A stretch of 64,000 nt of DNA from Ignavibacteriales bacterium (lineage in GTDB: Bacteria; Bacteroidota; Ignavibacteria; Ignavibacteriales; Ignavibacteriaceae), in the NCBI GenBank assembly GCA_016707585.1, contig JADJHL010000003.1:286405-350404 (forward strand), read 5' to 3'. The number at the start of each line of letters is the position of its first letter. Position 1 is the first letter of the stretch. Under the pieces are notes generated by a model that had not been told where the DNA came from, did no database searches, and saw nothing but the letters and a program-made list of their open reading frames with translations. Made by a program: the position numbers and the translations under genes. Shown here one piece after another: positions 54,864-63,999 of this stretch.

Positions 54864-55895
54864 TTACTTGTTTTGTTCGGATAACCATTTTCTGTACTGT
54901 GCAACATTCTTTAAATGATCTGAATATGATTTAGCAAACTTATGTCCACTATTTCCACCTGCTACAAAATACAAATAATTATTCTTATCCGGGTAAAGCG
55001 CAGCCATTATTGCATTCTTTCCGGGATTATTAATTGGTCCTGGCGGCAAACCAGAATACTTATAAGTATTATAAGGCGATTCAATTCTTAAATCCTGGTA
55101 AGTTAATCTTCTCCATCCACCCGGCAATAAATATTGTATTGTTGGATCAGCTTGAAGGTGCATTCCGATACGTAACCTGTTATGATATACCGCTGAGATA
55201 GTTGACATTTCGCTTACTAGATTTGTTTCACCTTTTATGATTGATGCAAGCGTTAATACTTGATGAACTGATAAACCAAGTTCTTTTGCGCTTTGTTTTA
55301 GTTTATCATCAAAATAATCTGTAAAACCCTTGTAGAATAATTGCAATGCTTCTTCCGGCGAAGTGTTTTCATACATCTTGTAAGTTTTAGAAAATAAATA
55401 TCCTTCAAGCGATGATGCATTTAATCCTAGTGATTTTATAAACTCTTTATTGTTTGCAAGATTTACAAACGCAGCCGAATCAATCTTAACATCTCGCCTA
55501 ACTTTTGCACCAAGCCATTTGATTGTCTGTCCATCATTTATTTTTACTGCTCTTAAATAATCTGCGGGACCGTTAACAAATAAATCCAATAAATCTAAAT
55601 AGCTAATGTCATTTGGAATTTTATACCTTGCGGCTTTTACTTTAGTCTGCGCTCCATAAATAAAACCTGCAACTTTAAAGTTAAACTTGCTTGGAATGAT
55701 GGATTGCTCGTAAAGTCTTTCTGTTACGCTGTTATAAGATTCGCCGTCTTTAATCTCAAATGTAAAAGGTGCAGGTTTATCAAAATGGTTGGATGTAAAG
55801 AAAGTTATATATCCAATTAAAACTATTGCAACAAAAACTGCTGTAATTATAGCCCACTGAACTTTACTGAATAAATGTGATGATATTTTTTGCAT
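54864..55895 (-). CDS. mltG: endolytic peptidoglycan transglycosylase MltG
   Basis: ATG at 55895 (MQKISSHLFSKVQW); an in-frame TTG lies one codon up. 343 residues. One N-terminal membrane helix (about 15-33), then a LysM-like part (FEIKDGESYNSVTERLYEQ). The YceG domain shows 'LASIIKGETNLVSEMSTISAV' with catalytic Glu in KGET, 'HNRLRIGMHLQADPTIQYLL', and 'SPYNTYKYSGLPPGPI.NPG'. It cuts nascent glycan strands and sets their length. Confidence 0.95.
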   Translation of the reverse strand: MQKISSHLFSKVQWAIITAVFVAIVLIGYITFFTSNHFDKPAPFTFEIKDGESYNSVTERLYEQSIIPSKFNFKVAGFIYGAQTKVKAARYKIPNDISYLDLLDLFVNGPADYLRAVKINDGQTIKWLGAKVRRDVKIDSAAFVNLANNKEFIKSLGLNASSLEGYLFSKTYKMYENTSPEEALQLFYKGFTDYFDDKLKQSAKELGLSVHQVLTLASIIKGETNLVSEMSTISAVYHNRLRIGMHLQADPTIQYLLPGGWRRLTYQDLRIESPYNTYKYSGLPPGPINNPGKNAIMAALYPDKNNYLYFVAGGNSGHKFAKSYSDHLKNVAQYRKWLSEQNK

Positions 55896-55923
55896 CAACT
55901 AATAGGATAATTTTATTTATCAA

Positions 55924-56547
55924 TCAATACTTTGGTTTATAATCCCGATATGCTTTCTCAAGATTAAACTCTTCATTTAAAAGAGAAATTATTTTACTCA
56001 TACAACCGTTTTCAAATGATTCTGATGCAAAATATTCCGGATTAAAATAAGAATATAACCTGTATTTTTCACCATCAACAACCTCCACAAGAAAAGATAT
56101 TCCATCATTAACCTGATTTACATCTAGGCCTAATTTAGTATGATCTGGTAAAACAAATATTCCATATCGCTGGATTTTATCTAATAATCTTGGCCAACCG
56201 GATTTAGGTACAATGTCCGTAGATATAAATTTTGATACTGAACTATCAATTCCGTTAAATGAATATAAAAACAATTTCCCTTTCCATTCATTATTAATTA
56301 ATTCAAATGAGGTTAGCATTAATTTTGATAATCGCATCGGGAAGTACCAAATTCTAATACCTAATTCAGAATTTGTGTTTTGAAGCGATGTTAATTTTAA
56401 ATCTTTTTCTGCTATTTTTACAATATCATACCCATCAGTCCTTATTTCATAATTCAGGAAATTGAGACTATCATTCTGTGGATAAGATACGTTACTAAAA
56501 GACAGAATTAGAAATATTAATGTATATGGAATTAACTGAGTTTTCAT
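55924..56547 (-). CDS. secreted hypothetical protein
   Basis: 207 residues with a signal peptide (1-23, ending VSYPQ). The rest alternates strands and loops with 'LRIWYFPMRLSKLMLTSFELIN' and 'SFLVEVVDGEKYRLYSYFNPEYF'. No family recognised; it is probably periplasmic. A copy of the 30-base intergenic repeat lies 61 bases upstream of its start. Confidence 0.7.
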   Translation of the reverse strand: MKTQLIPYTLIFLILSFSNVSYPQNDSLNFLNYEIRTDGYDIVKIAEKDLKLTSLQNTNSELGIRIWYFPMRLSKLMLTSFELINNEWKGKLFLYSFNGIDSSVSKFISTDIVPKSGWPRLLDKIQRYGIFVLPDHTKLGLDVNQVNDGISFLVEVVDGEKYRLYSYFNPEYFASESFENGCMSKIISLLNEEFNLEKAYRDYKPKY

Positions 56548-56607
56548 TTTACTCGGATTATTTTATTAAAGTCTTAGTTTAAGTGTTATTAATATCTCTA
56601 AATGTAA

Positions 56608-56637
56608 TTTGCAATATAAATGAGTTGAGGGAACATA
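56608..56637. repeat. copy 1 of a short intergenic element
   Basis: TTTGCAATATAAATGAGTTG and the following AGGGAACATA match the copies at 62380 and 62881 with few changes. It lies in the 216-base gap between the 56764 and 55924 genes; the rest of the gap shows nothing else. Confidence 0.6.
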
Positions 56638-56763
56638 GTTGAAAATATTTAATGACTATACATTTATAAGTACTACGATGTAAATACAATCCATTTAGAA
56701 ATTTGTTGAAGTGAATTATAAGAAATAATATCGACTACAAATTAGAAAGAAATAAATTTTCGC

Positions 56764-57474
56764 TTAAAATCCGATCCCAAAAGAAAATCCAAAACGATAT
56801 CCAGTCCAATCTGGAGAAATTTCATCACCACTTACTTTTAATATTAAATCATTTGAATCTTGTAAATAATATGGTCCATTTAGATTTAGAAGAAAACCCA
56901 TTTCCAGACGAAAAAAGAAGGGCTCCAATTCATATTCAATTGCTCCCAATGGTTCAAATCCAACTCCAGATGACTCAAATTTAGTAACCTCGTTATTTGT
57001 TTCATTATAAATGCGAATAAAATCATTCATCTCAAGGGTGGAAAAAACTAGATTAAAATGTAATCCAGTATAATACTTGAATGACTCTGCGGGATTAAAA
57101 CAGTACTCAACACCAAGACCAAAAGAATTTGCCTTTACCAACTGATCTAATTTTACTTCTCCCGAAAAGTCTCGATAATGAACTCTGCCTCCTGTTGATG
57201 AAAAACCCATAGAGCCAGTGATATAAATAGAATTAAATAAATTGCGTGAAAATTGTAGCTCAAAATTCCAGAATGAAGGAAATTGATCGACTGTAGATGC
57301 TTTTATATTTTGTTGTTTGTACGCTGAGACTATAAAATTCTGGATATTTTCCATATCATACATACTATAAGAACCATACCCCCCTTTTATTCTAATAAAG
57401 TTGTACTGGTCTTGAGAATATAAAACTATGCTAAATAACATTATTCCAATAAAAACATAAAATAACTTTTTCAT
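56764..57474 (-). CDS. outer-membrane beta-barrel hypothetical protein
   Basis: 236 residues: a signal peptide (about 1-20, MKKLFYVFIGIMLFSIVLYS) and alternating amphipathic strands ending in GYRFGFSFGIGF. A terminal aromatic residue on the last strand is the usual barrel-assembly signal. 'GSMGFSSTGGRVHYRDF' and 'FGLGVEYCFNPAES' look like strand-turn-strand units. Small porin-like or OmpA-like barrel. It ends the set of three genes that starts with lipoproteins at 59458 and 57502. Confidence 0.78.
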   Translation of the reverse strand: MKKLFYVFIGIMLFSIVLYSQDQYNFIRIKGGYGSYSMYDMENIQNFIVSAYKQQNIKASTVDQFPSFWNFELQFSRNLFNSIYITGSMGFSSTGGRVHYRDFSGEVKLDQLVKANSFGLGVEYCFNPAESFKYYTGLHFNLVFSTLEMNDFIRIYNETNNEVTKFESSGVGFEPLGAIEYELEPFFFRLEMGFLLNLNGPYYLQDSNDLILKVSGDEISPDWTGYRFGFSFGIGF

Positions 57475-57501
57475 ATAATGTTTTATTTATAATTCTAACA
57501 A

Positions 57502-59337
57502 TTAATTTAGTTCCATATAAACACCATTAGTGCTATAAACTTTTGAATCAAATAGATAAATATTACCGGAAAAACCTGAACTTAGTTTAATTCTTTTATA
57601 CTCTGATTGTGTATTTACATCATAAATAACAAAATAGCCAAAGCTATGTTCGAATCCGCCTATCAAACCTGATTTAGGATCCCGGGTTGGATATAGTATC
57701 TCCTGAGGGACATTGAATTCTTTGAAAGTCACATAATCAATCCCATTGTGTGTAGCCGTCCATATTCTAGAAGCATAAGAATCAATGATCATATCCAAAT
57801 TCCCTGTATAAGATAACCCAATGCATTTGTAATCCTGGACATATAATCCAGAGTTAACAATAGAATCTATTGACAGATCTACTCTAAAGACATTCCCATT
57901 ACTCCCTCCTCCTGTTCTCTCATGTATTAAATAACCGTGTGGCGATGACTGGTATATTGTTGGATTGCGATCAAAGAGTTGTCGCTTTGTTACTATTTGG
58001 TGGGCATCAACATCAATCATAAGAATACCCTGGTTGTAAGTATTGCAATAAATAATGTTAGATTTTCCTGTAAATATCTTGTTAATTCTATTAGTCGCAA
58101 TCAATAAATCTTGCAAGTTGATCGTTCTAATTTCATTGAGTGAGATTGGATCAATTTCCACGATTTGTGAAAGGTCCTTTAATGCATATCCTCTCGTTCC
58201 ATCAAAACTAACATCGGACATATACTTTTCTTTTGCTAATAATTGATTAGTAGACGCATCTAATCTAAAAGTAGAATCTGATCGTGTTAAATAGATTGAA
58301 TTTGTTGCTTGTATATATTCGAGCTGATTAAAAGCTGGTATAGGATTGCCAATAAATATACTCTCAATAGGACTAAAAGAATTTAAGAAAAAATCTATAT
58401 TTCTTTTGGAAACAGTTTTTACAAAAAAGTCAATTTTCTTTCCAAAACCAACTGCTGTTGTAATCAATGTATCATTAATATCTGTGATAGATGCTACCAT
58501 ATCCCAAGGATATGCTTTTTTATATAATTCATAGCTACTAAAAGTGGAATCTGTTTTACATCGATTCCATACAATTTTTACATTATTGACATCAAGAACT
58601 TCCCAAGTATTTATTTTAGCTGTACCTGCTTCAAATTCAAATGGATCGCCATAGATGATTCCATCTGATGTAACTACATCAATTGTGTACTTTATTTTAC
58701 CACCGACATATTGATCATCAATCCAAGTTGTTGAATCTCGATTTTCAATAGTTGTTTTTAAATATTCATTTGAATAATCATAAGGAGGCACATAAATTTC
58801 AGCATATATCCTGTAGGATTCAAAATTGCTAAACTTGTATTTAGGCCAGGTCAATTTTGCAAAACCGCTGCTAGTTTCAATTTTGGAGATTGATAAAGGT
58901 TTTGGAGGTGTATTATTTTGTATCGTCATCACAAATTCTTTAACTAATACTACATATTCAAGATTTAGCTGATCTGCCAAACTTCCTGAACCTGATTTAG
59001 CTGTTAATAGGAGAACTATTTGATGATTACCATCTGGATAGTTTTTAGAATTAAATATCAAGTAATTTAAATTACTAGATCTTGCAACTAAGAGTGAATC
59101 CAAATACAATTCAACAGAATTAAACTCCTTTCCGTAAGTATTAAAATTATAATTAATTTTTGTTGTACCCCATACTACTGCTGTATCCCCGATGTCTTGA
59201 AGATTAATTTCCATTCTTGTATCTGGAAGTTCAATTGATTCAAAATTTTCTCCAGAAGGAGAATATGTAAACTCATCGCAACTTAAATAAGAAAAAGCGA
59301 GAATCAGCAATAAATAATTGTAAAATTTATTATTCAT
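57502..59337 (-). CDS. lipoprotein with Fn3-like part and beta-propeller part
   Basis: ATG at 59337 (MNNKFYNYLLLILAFSYLSC) is preferred because the lipobox FSYLSC follows directly; 611 residues. About 125-225 is Fn3-like ('PKPLSISKIETSSGFAKLTW'). About 315-600 is a series of short strands with 'YLTRSDSTFRLDASTNQ' and 'IIYCNTYNQGILMIDVDAHQ', as in YVTN/WD-like propellers. Probably faces the periplasm or surface. Same strand and apparently the same unit as the 59458 lipoprotein and the 56764 barrel. Confidence 0.75.
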   Translation of the reverse strand: MNNKFYNYLLLILAFSYLSCDEFTYSPSGENFESIELPDTRMEINLQDIGDTAVVWGTTKINYNFNTYGKEFNSVELYLDSLLVARSSNLNYLIFNSKNYPDGNHQIVLLLTAKSGSGSLADQLNLEYVVLVKEFVMTIQNNTPPKPLSISKIETSSGFAKLTWPKYKFSNFESYRIYAEIYVPPYDYSNEYLKTTIENRDSTTWIDDQYVGGKIKYTIDVVTSDGIIYGDPFEFEAGTAKINTWEVLDVNNVKIVWNRCKTDSTFSSYELYKKAYPWDMVASITDINDTLITTAVGFGKKIDFFVKTVSKRNIDFFLNSFSPIESIFIGNPIPAFNQLEYIQATNSIYLTRSDSTFRLDASTNQLLAKEKYMSDVSFDGTRGYALKDLSQIVEIDPISLNEIRTINLQDLLIATNRINKIFTGKSNIIYCNTYNQGILMIDVDAHQIVTKRQLFDRNPTIYQSSPHGYLIHERTGGGSNGNVFRVDLSIDSIVNSGLYVQDYKCIGLSYTGNLDMIIDSYASRIWTATHNGIDYVTFKEFNVPQEILYPTRDPKSGLIGGFEHSFGYFVIYDVNTQSEYKRIKLSSGFSGNIYLFDSKVYSTNGVYMELN

Positions 59338-59457
59338 TTTTTTTTTATTATCTGTTAAAGCCATGATTCTATTCCCCAGAAATTATTTATTAAATCAGAG
59401 TGTATATAAATCACTGATTGTATTTATTGACATATAACATGGAACAATTTTCACTGT

Positions 59458-60825
59458 TCATTCTTTTATCAAATTTTTAAGTACATTGCCAATTGGTGAT
59501 CCATAAACGAGAACAAATATCCCACCATTTATTCCTGAGAAAACCTGTTTTACATTAGGTTCTTCGCTACTACATGAAGTCAACTTATTTGATAGAAGTA
59601 CACCAGGGTAAATACTAAGTGATTCATCAGAATATCGAACCAAACCTCCACTGCCTTTAGCAATCCAAATGTTTCCATCACCATCTTCACCGATTCCTTT
59701 TATAGTGCCATTGTTATAACAATAACTATTAAGACCTGGAACGTTTAGATTTTCTGGAATATGAATTAACCTGAAATTGAATCCTGTAGCTTCATAAAGT
59801 TCGCTATTATATCCAAACCATAATCTCTCCCTGGTATCACAATAAATAACAAGTGATTCAAGATAAGAATCAATAACTGGTAGTGCTACCTCATTCCATT
59901 CATCATTTTGGAAATAAAATAGTTTTGTTTCATAATCAGTAAGTACTTCAAATGAGGCTAAAATCTGATTTCCTGCTCCTTTTGATAATTCAGCGGCAAC
60001 ACAGGTACTATTTACAGGAGTATAGATAATGGTCGAAGCTTTTGCCGGGGTATATCTAAGAACTGTTCCGGTGCTATAATTAACTATGCCGTAATATTCA
60101 CCATTTGCATAGATGACTTTAATAATATTTTTATCTAATGGAACTGTTATTTGACCGGTCAATTCATAAGTTGATCCATTCCATTTTAATATTCTCCCTT
60201 TATTATCAATGAGTCGAGTTTCACCTTGATTATCAGAAATAATATTCAACAAATATCCTCCAGTACCATTAATACCACTATACTCATGTGTACTAATACT
60301 GAAATCCGGGTAAATTATTAAAAGCCCACCATCTGTTACAATCCAAACAGAACCATCAGAAACTTTAATTCCATTCTTGACAGAATTAAAAAGGTTTACG
60401 AGTTGGCCACCGTGAGTAGATGAATAATATTCAGGACCATCTCTTTTAATGTTTGATAAATTAATATAAACAGTATCTACATATCCAAGATTGTTTTTCG
60501 CGGTTACATCTAATTTGGCATTTGAAGGAAGAAGAAATGAATTTAAATGAATTGTTCCTCCAATAGAACCATCTAAATAAATTTTATCTGCAAAGGCAAA
60601 CCCAACCTGTTTCCCTTGATAAAACGCATCCACCCGATTTTCATAAGCTGAACCAGGATTAAATATTTTAAAATCTATAAATGAAATGGCTTCAAAAGAA
60701 TGCAGGGTATCTGAAATAGATAACTTGAAATCTGGTCTGATGTTTTCTACATTGGTAGGGTCCTGAGAACAGTTTGAGAAAACGACAACTGAAATGATAA
60801 ATAACAATAATTTAACTTTGTTCAT
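59458..60825 (-). CDS. lipoprotein with beta-propeller
   Basis: ATG at 60825 (MNKVKLLLFIISVVVFSNCS) with GGGGA eight bases upstream; 455 residues. Lipobox FSNCSQD. About 140-455 repeats strands like 'GGLLIIYPDFSISTHEY', 'GDGNIWIAKGSGGLVRY' and 'RERLWFGYNSELYEATGF', resembling the two-component-regulator propeller (Reg_prop) type. It may sense or bind a ligand outside the cell; no kinase domain is present. First of the three-gene unit. Confidence 0.75.
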   Translation of the reverse strand: MNKVKLLLFIISVVVFSNCSQDPTNVENIRPDFKLSISDTLHSFEAISFIDFKIFNPGSAYENRVDAFYQGKQVGFAFADKIYLDGSIGGTIHLNSFLLPSNAKLDVTAKNNLGYVDTVYINLSNIKRDGPEYYSSTHGGQLVNLFNSVKNGIKVSDGSVWIVTDGGLLIIYPDFSISTHEYSGINGTGGYLLNIISDNQGETRLIDNKGRILKWNGSTYELTGQITVPLDKNIIKVIYANGEYYGIVNYSTGTVLRYTPAKASTIIYTPVNSTCVAAELSKGAGNQILASFEVLTDYETKLFYFQNDEWNEVALPVIDSYLESLVIYCDTRERLWFGYNSELYEATGFNFRLIHIPENLNVPGLNSYCYNNGTIKGIGEDGDGNIWIAKGSGGLVRYSDESLSIYPGVLLSNKLTSCSSEEPNVKQVFSGINGGIFVLVYGSPIGNVLKNLIKE

Positions 60826-61146
60826 AAGTGTCCCCAAAAGTCAGATTAAAATTAAATCCCTTTTTTCTATTAAAAGTGTTATAAATAATGTCATTATTAA
60901 AAACCTAATAAACAGAAATGGTTTTATTAAAAATATTTTTATCAAAACCTCTAAATGCAAAATCCAATATTATTTCTATTTCAAACTTAGAAATGTCTTT
61001 AGACATTTACAATAAATCAATTCAAAATATTTTTAATATTGATATTGTAAATTGAAATAACATCTTCAAATAAATAGTTCTAAACAAATAATATTTTTTT
61101 ATAATCCTCGATCCAATGTACTCATCAAAGTTTTTAATTAATCTCT
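60826..61146. other. 321-base AT-rich intergenic region
   Basis: No gene seen. It contains AAATGTCT-TT-AGACATTT (60991-61008), an 8-bp dyad that could be an operator or hairpin between the 59458 lipoprotein promoter side and the end of the methyltransferase gene. The remainder is A/T-rich without clear structure. Confidence 0.55.
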
Positions 61147-61749
61147 TTACTTATTACCCGTAAGCAAAAACACAGGATACTTGCCGTGTGGTTTTTCATC
61201 AATGCTTGCGGTTATGATTTTAACATTCTTAAATCCTGCGGCAATTGCTTTATCCTGGAATGCTGTTCTATCAAATCCAAAATGAAAAACTCCTGTGTCT
61301 TCTGTATGAAAACTTCCATCTTCAGGATCAAGATCAGAAATTGCAAGCACGCCGTTAGCATTTAACATTGTATAAAAATCATTAAACATTGTCTGCGTAT
61401 CTTCAATATGGTGCATTGTCATTGATGAAATTATTCCATCAAACTTCATATCCAATTTTGTTTTTGTTAAATCCAGTTGAAGAATCTCAACTTCACAATC
61501 CAGGTTTTTTATTTTTTCATTTAACTGTTTGCACATTGCTTCCGATACATCAACCGCAGTTATTTTTTTTACAAACGGAGCCACTCTTTCTAACAACAAA
61601 CCTGTACCGCTGCCAAAATCCATTATGTGCATATTTTTATTAAACGGAATGCTGATTAAAATAGAATTAGCAATGTTATCTACATTACTAACTCTTTTTG
61701 CATCGCTATCATAGCTTTCTGCTTTTTGTTCGAAATAGTCTTTACTCAA
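61147..61749 (-). CDS. class I SAM-dependent methyltransferase
   Basis: 200 residues. Motif I is IMDFGSGTGLLLERVAP, the acidic end of strand two is ITAVDVSEAMCKQL, and 'DGIISSMTMHHIEDT' is the motif-IV region. The methyl-acceptor is unknown; it is related to UbiE/MenG-like and small-molecule methyltransferases. No signal peptide. It starts 37 bases after the restored end of the SRPBCC gene. Confidence 0.9.
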   Translation of the reverse strand: MSKDYFEQKAESYDSDAKRVSNVDNIANSILISIPFNKNMHIMDFGSGTGLLLERVAPFVKKITAVDVSEAMCKQLNEKIKNLDCEVEILQLDLTKTKLDMKFDGIISSMTMHHIEDTQTMFNDFYTMLNANGVLAISDLDPEDGSFHTEDTGVFHFGFDRTAFQDKAIAAGFKNVKIITASIDEKPHGKYPVFLLTGNK

Positions 61750-61785
61750 AATGTGCTTCCTTTATTGGTTTACTTTAATCCGCAA

Positions 61786-62254
61786 CTACAATTTTGCGAG
61801 ATAGTTGTTTATTTCTTCTTCCCAATCCTTCAAATTATTTTTTATACATTCTTGCAAGCGATTGCTCATTTATTCTGTTTCCCGTTTCGTTCAATCCAAT
61901 AAATGTATAAGTAATTTCGGCTGAAGTTTTATTTTCTGAAATAGCAATGCACTTAACTGTTATTGTCCAGTGCCTGTTTTCTGTAGAGACCATATATTGA
62001 ATAAGATTTTCTTGAGGATAATATTTTGAAACTCTCCAGAGATATTCCGGTTCTTCATCTCTTCCTTCTGTTTTAAAGGTAGTACCTTCTTCAATTATTT
62101 CGGTAGATGGATAAATTAATGTTGGGTTCCAACCTTCTGCCCATTTTCTTTCTTCGAAAGCACCGAATAACGGAAATGCATTTTTAATATTTACATTTAC
62201 ATTTATTACTGCTGTTTGTGCAACTTTTTTTGATATATACTCTTGAGTTTGCAT
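61786..62254 (-). pseudogene. SRPBCC (START-like) protein, frameshifted near the C-terminus
   Basis: 139 residues are open to a stop at 61835. Two aromatic features, 'FGAFEERKWAEGWNPTLIYP' and 'YLWRVSKYYPQENLIQYMV', fit the SRPBCC fold that binds hydrophobic ligands. The frame ends abruptly at ARMYKK. With one T less in the run 61838-61843, the text continues YKNNLKDWEEEINNYLAKL to a stop at 61786, giving 155 residues with a proper C-terminal helix. The homopolymer pattern repeats that of nearby genes. Confidence 0.8.
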
Positions 62255-62379
62255 TAAGGATTCCTTGATTATTATTTAGTTAAAATCAGGTAGTAACAAA
62301 GTGCTTTACTACAAAGATTAGTTGCTTTTACCTGCATTAACTAAGATTAAATTATAAAGATTTTATTGTAAGAATTTTT

Positions 62380-62418
62380 TATTTATTGTTTGCAATATAA
62401 AGGAGTTGGAGGAAAATA
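62380..62418. repeat. copy 2 of a short intergenic element
   Basis: TATTTATTGTTTGCAATATA and the following AAGGAGTTGGAGGAAAATA match the copy at 62881 over 38 bases with about four differences. It lies between the SRPBCC and DUF1579-like genes. Confidence 0.7.
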
Positions 62419-62419
62419 A

Positions 62420-62871
62420 TTAAACTGAAATATATTTATGCTGAGTAAACCGTTTCCATCCTTTTTTATTTTTTGCTTCTACTACCCAGTTAATGCTGCC
62501 GTCTTCATTGGGCCAGTAAATCATTCGTGCAAGACCTGCTGGCATTTGTGCTTCAAAAGCAATTGCATCTGGATGCACATCTTTGCCATCTGCAATCACT
62601 CCTTCAGATCTTTTTCCATCTGAAGTGAATGACCAAAATGAAAGTTTATTTTCCTTTATTCCATAAACAGCAAACTCTTCGTAGATTTTTTTACCAAACT
62701 CCCACCTTGCAATAAGATGAATGTACTTGCCGCCAAGAATTTTTGTAAAAGTCCGCGTGCATCTAACCTTACCCATTGGTGAATCTGTACTTGCCTGCCA
62801 CGTACCTAATAGTGGGTTCAGCACTCCAAATTTGCCTGCGCCTTTTTCCAGTTTGTGTTTTTTGTTTTCAT
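62420..62871 (-). pseudogene. DUF1579-like protein, N-terminal frameshift
   Basis: The long frame has only a GTG (62824) as start, directly before LNPLLGTWQAS. In the neighbouring frame an ATG at 62871 opens MKTKNTNWKK. One more A in the run at 62843-62847 joins them: MKTKNTNWKKGAGKFGVLNP and on, 150 residues, matching the usual start of this lipocalin-like family (GxF.LL.GTW). The body shows 'CTRTFTKILGGKYIHLIARW' and 'FWSFTSDGKRSEG'. Function unknown; probably a small-ligand barrel. An alternative is a genuine GTG start. Confidence 0.75.
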
Positions 62872-62880
62872 TTATGTTCT

Positions 62881-62919
62881 TATTTATTATTTGAAATATA
62901 AAGGAGTTGTAGGAAAATG
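62881..62919. repeat. copy 3 of a short intergenic element
   Basis: TATTTATTATTTGAAATATA and AAGGAGTTGTAGGAAAATG. It ends 18 bases before the restored start of the DUF1579-like gene on the minus strand and 23 bases after the restored stop of the Cys-rich gene. Confidence 0.7.
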
Positions 62920-62941
62920 CTTTTCAAAAATTATTAAATAA

Positions 62942-63249
62942 CTATTTAGTTCTAATAATTTCACCATCTTCATTAACAAATTTTTCATCATTATATTTTT
63001 TAGTAAATCAGTACCACAATATGGACAATAAAAAATCGGAAAAAATTGTATATGCTTATCGTTTGGTAAATATGGTGCCATTATAAAACATCTAATTGGA
63101 AAATTAAAATCGATTATTTGATCTGCTTTTAATTTCATTATGCGAATATTCATTGCATAATCTGATTCCGTTTCCCACCTACCTTTGAATCGTTCACAAC
63201 AAAAAATCATTTTTTTTATTGCAGGATTTAGAACAAATATTTTTGACAT
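62942..63249 (-). pseudogene. small Cys-rich (zinc-ribbon-like) protein, frameshifted near the end
   Basis: The start could be ATG 63249 (MSKIFVLNPAIKKM), ATG 63210 (MIFCCERFKGRWE) or GTG 63267. Pairs of Cys (FCCERFK; FYCPYCGTDL) suggest one zinc site. After CGTDLLK the frame as given runs into an odd tail. Adding one T to the run 62996-63001 continues as KKYNDEKFVNEDGEIIRTK with a stop at 62942, a normal charged C-terminus. The restored product is 102 residues from 63249. No function assigned. Confidence 0.7.
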
Positions 63250-63318
63250 TTTTTTTATTAAGTCCACCCGCCACGTTATTGAATCGTGTTGTGGAGATAA
63301 ATTTTTAATTAATAGAAT

Positions 63319-63684
63319 TTACTCGTTAAGTAAATTATTTAAACTAAAATTTCTCTTGAACCCATAATGAGATTTACTAGCTTCAGAATAAAATATGGTG
63401 TCATTTGAATCGAATGTAATTTCTTTATTTACTTTTAATCTAACAATAATTCGATATTTTATGTACACTTTTAATAGACCTGGTTTTTTGTAAGCATTTA
63501 AAATATTATTTATTAGTATTCTTTCTTGGCTTTTATTTAACTCCCATGTTTTATTTCCATAATCTTCAAATGATTTTATACTGATTTTAGAAACTTCATT
63601 CTCTTCAAACCCAAAATTTGATGAATTGGTGTTACAACCGATTAAATTTACGAGGATAACAAATATGCAAATAAAATATTTCAT
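63319..63684 (-). CDS. small lipoprotein
   Basis: 121 residues. Lipobox VNLIGCNTNS after a short signal. The body 'VSKISIKSFEDYGNKTWELN' and 'VYIKYRIIVRLKVNKEITFD' is a small mixed alpha/beta domain. No family recognised. It stands alone on the minus strand between the Cys-rich gene and the membrane protein at the right edge. Confidence 0.7.
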   Translation of the reverse strand: MKYFICIFVILVNLIGCNTNSSNFGFEENEVSKISIKSFEDYGNKTWELNKSQERILINNILNAYKKPGLLKVYIKYRIIVRLKVNKEITFDSNDTIFYSEASKSHYGFKRNFSLNNLLNE

Positions 63685-63744
63685 GTGTTAATTTAAGCTC
63701 CTTGCGTAACCTGCCACTTAACTAAAGCGGTTGGATTATGCTGC

Positions 63745-63999
63745 CTATGTTTTATTTTTAGCATTTACTAAAATTCCGATTGGACTTTGTGATAGTTTCC
63801 CCTTTTTATTTATGTGTTCTCTTACACCACTTATGATCTCAGACAATGTAGATAAGCCAGTTAATCCACCAATAGTTGAAGACCAAGTTGGTAAAAAATT
63901 TCCAATCAAAGGTTGTAGAGCTATTGTCAGTAAAACAATGAAAGATGTGCCTTTTATTGCTAATTCATTATGTAATTCTTTTTGAAGAGATTCAATTTC
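63745..63999 (-). CDS. C-terminal part of a membrane protein (5' end outside window)
   Basis: An open frame enters from the right edge on the minus strand and ends at TAG, 63747-63745, giving 84 residues. It starts inside 'EIESLQKELHNELAIKG', a charged helix. Two hydrophobic segments then follow (TSFIVLLTIALQPLIGNFLP; TIGGLTGLSTLSEIISG), ending in REHINKKGKLSQSPIGILV. This is better coding text than the opposite-strand frame at 63731-63985. The missing N-terminus prevents assignment. Confidence 0.72.
   Translation of the reverse strand, partial: EIESLQKELHNELAIKGTSFIVLLTIALQPLIGNFLPTWSSTIGGLTGLSTLSEIISGVREHINKKGKLSQSPIGILVNAKNKT

Noticed and set aside
63731..63985. 84-residue plus-strand ORF at the right edge
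   Set aside because: It is the complement of a better minus-strand coding frame with membrane segments.
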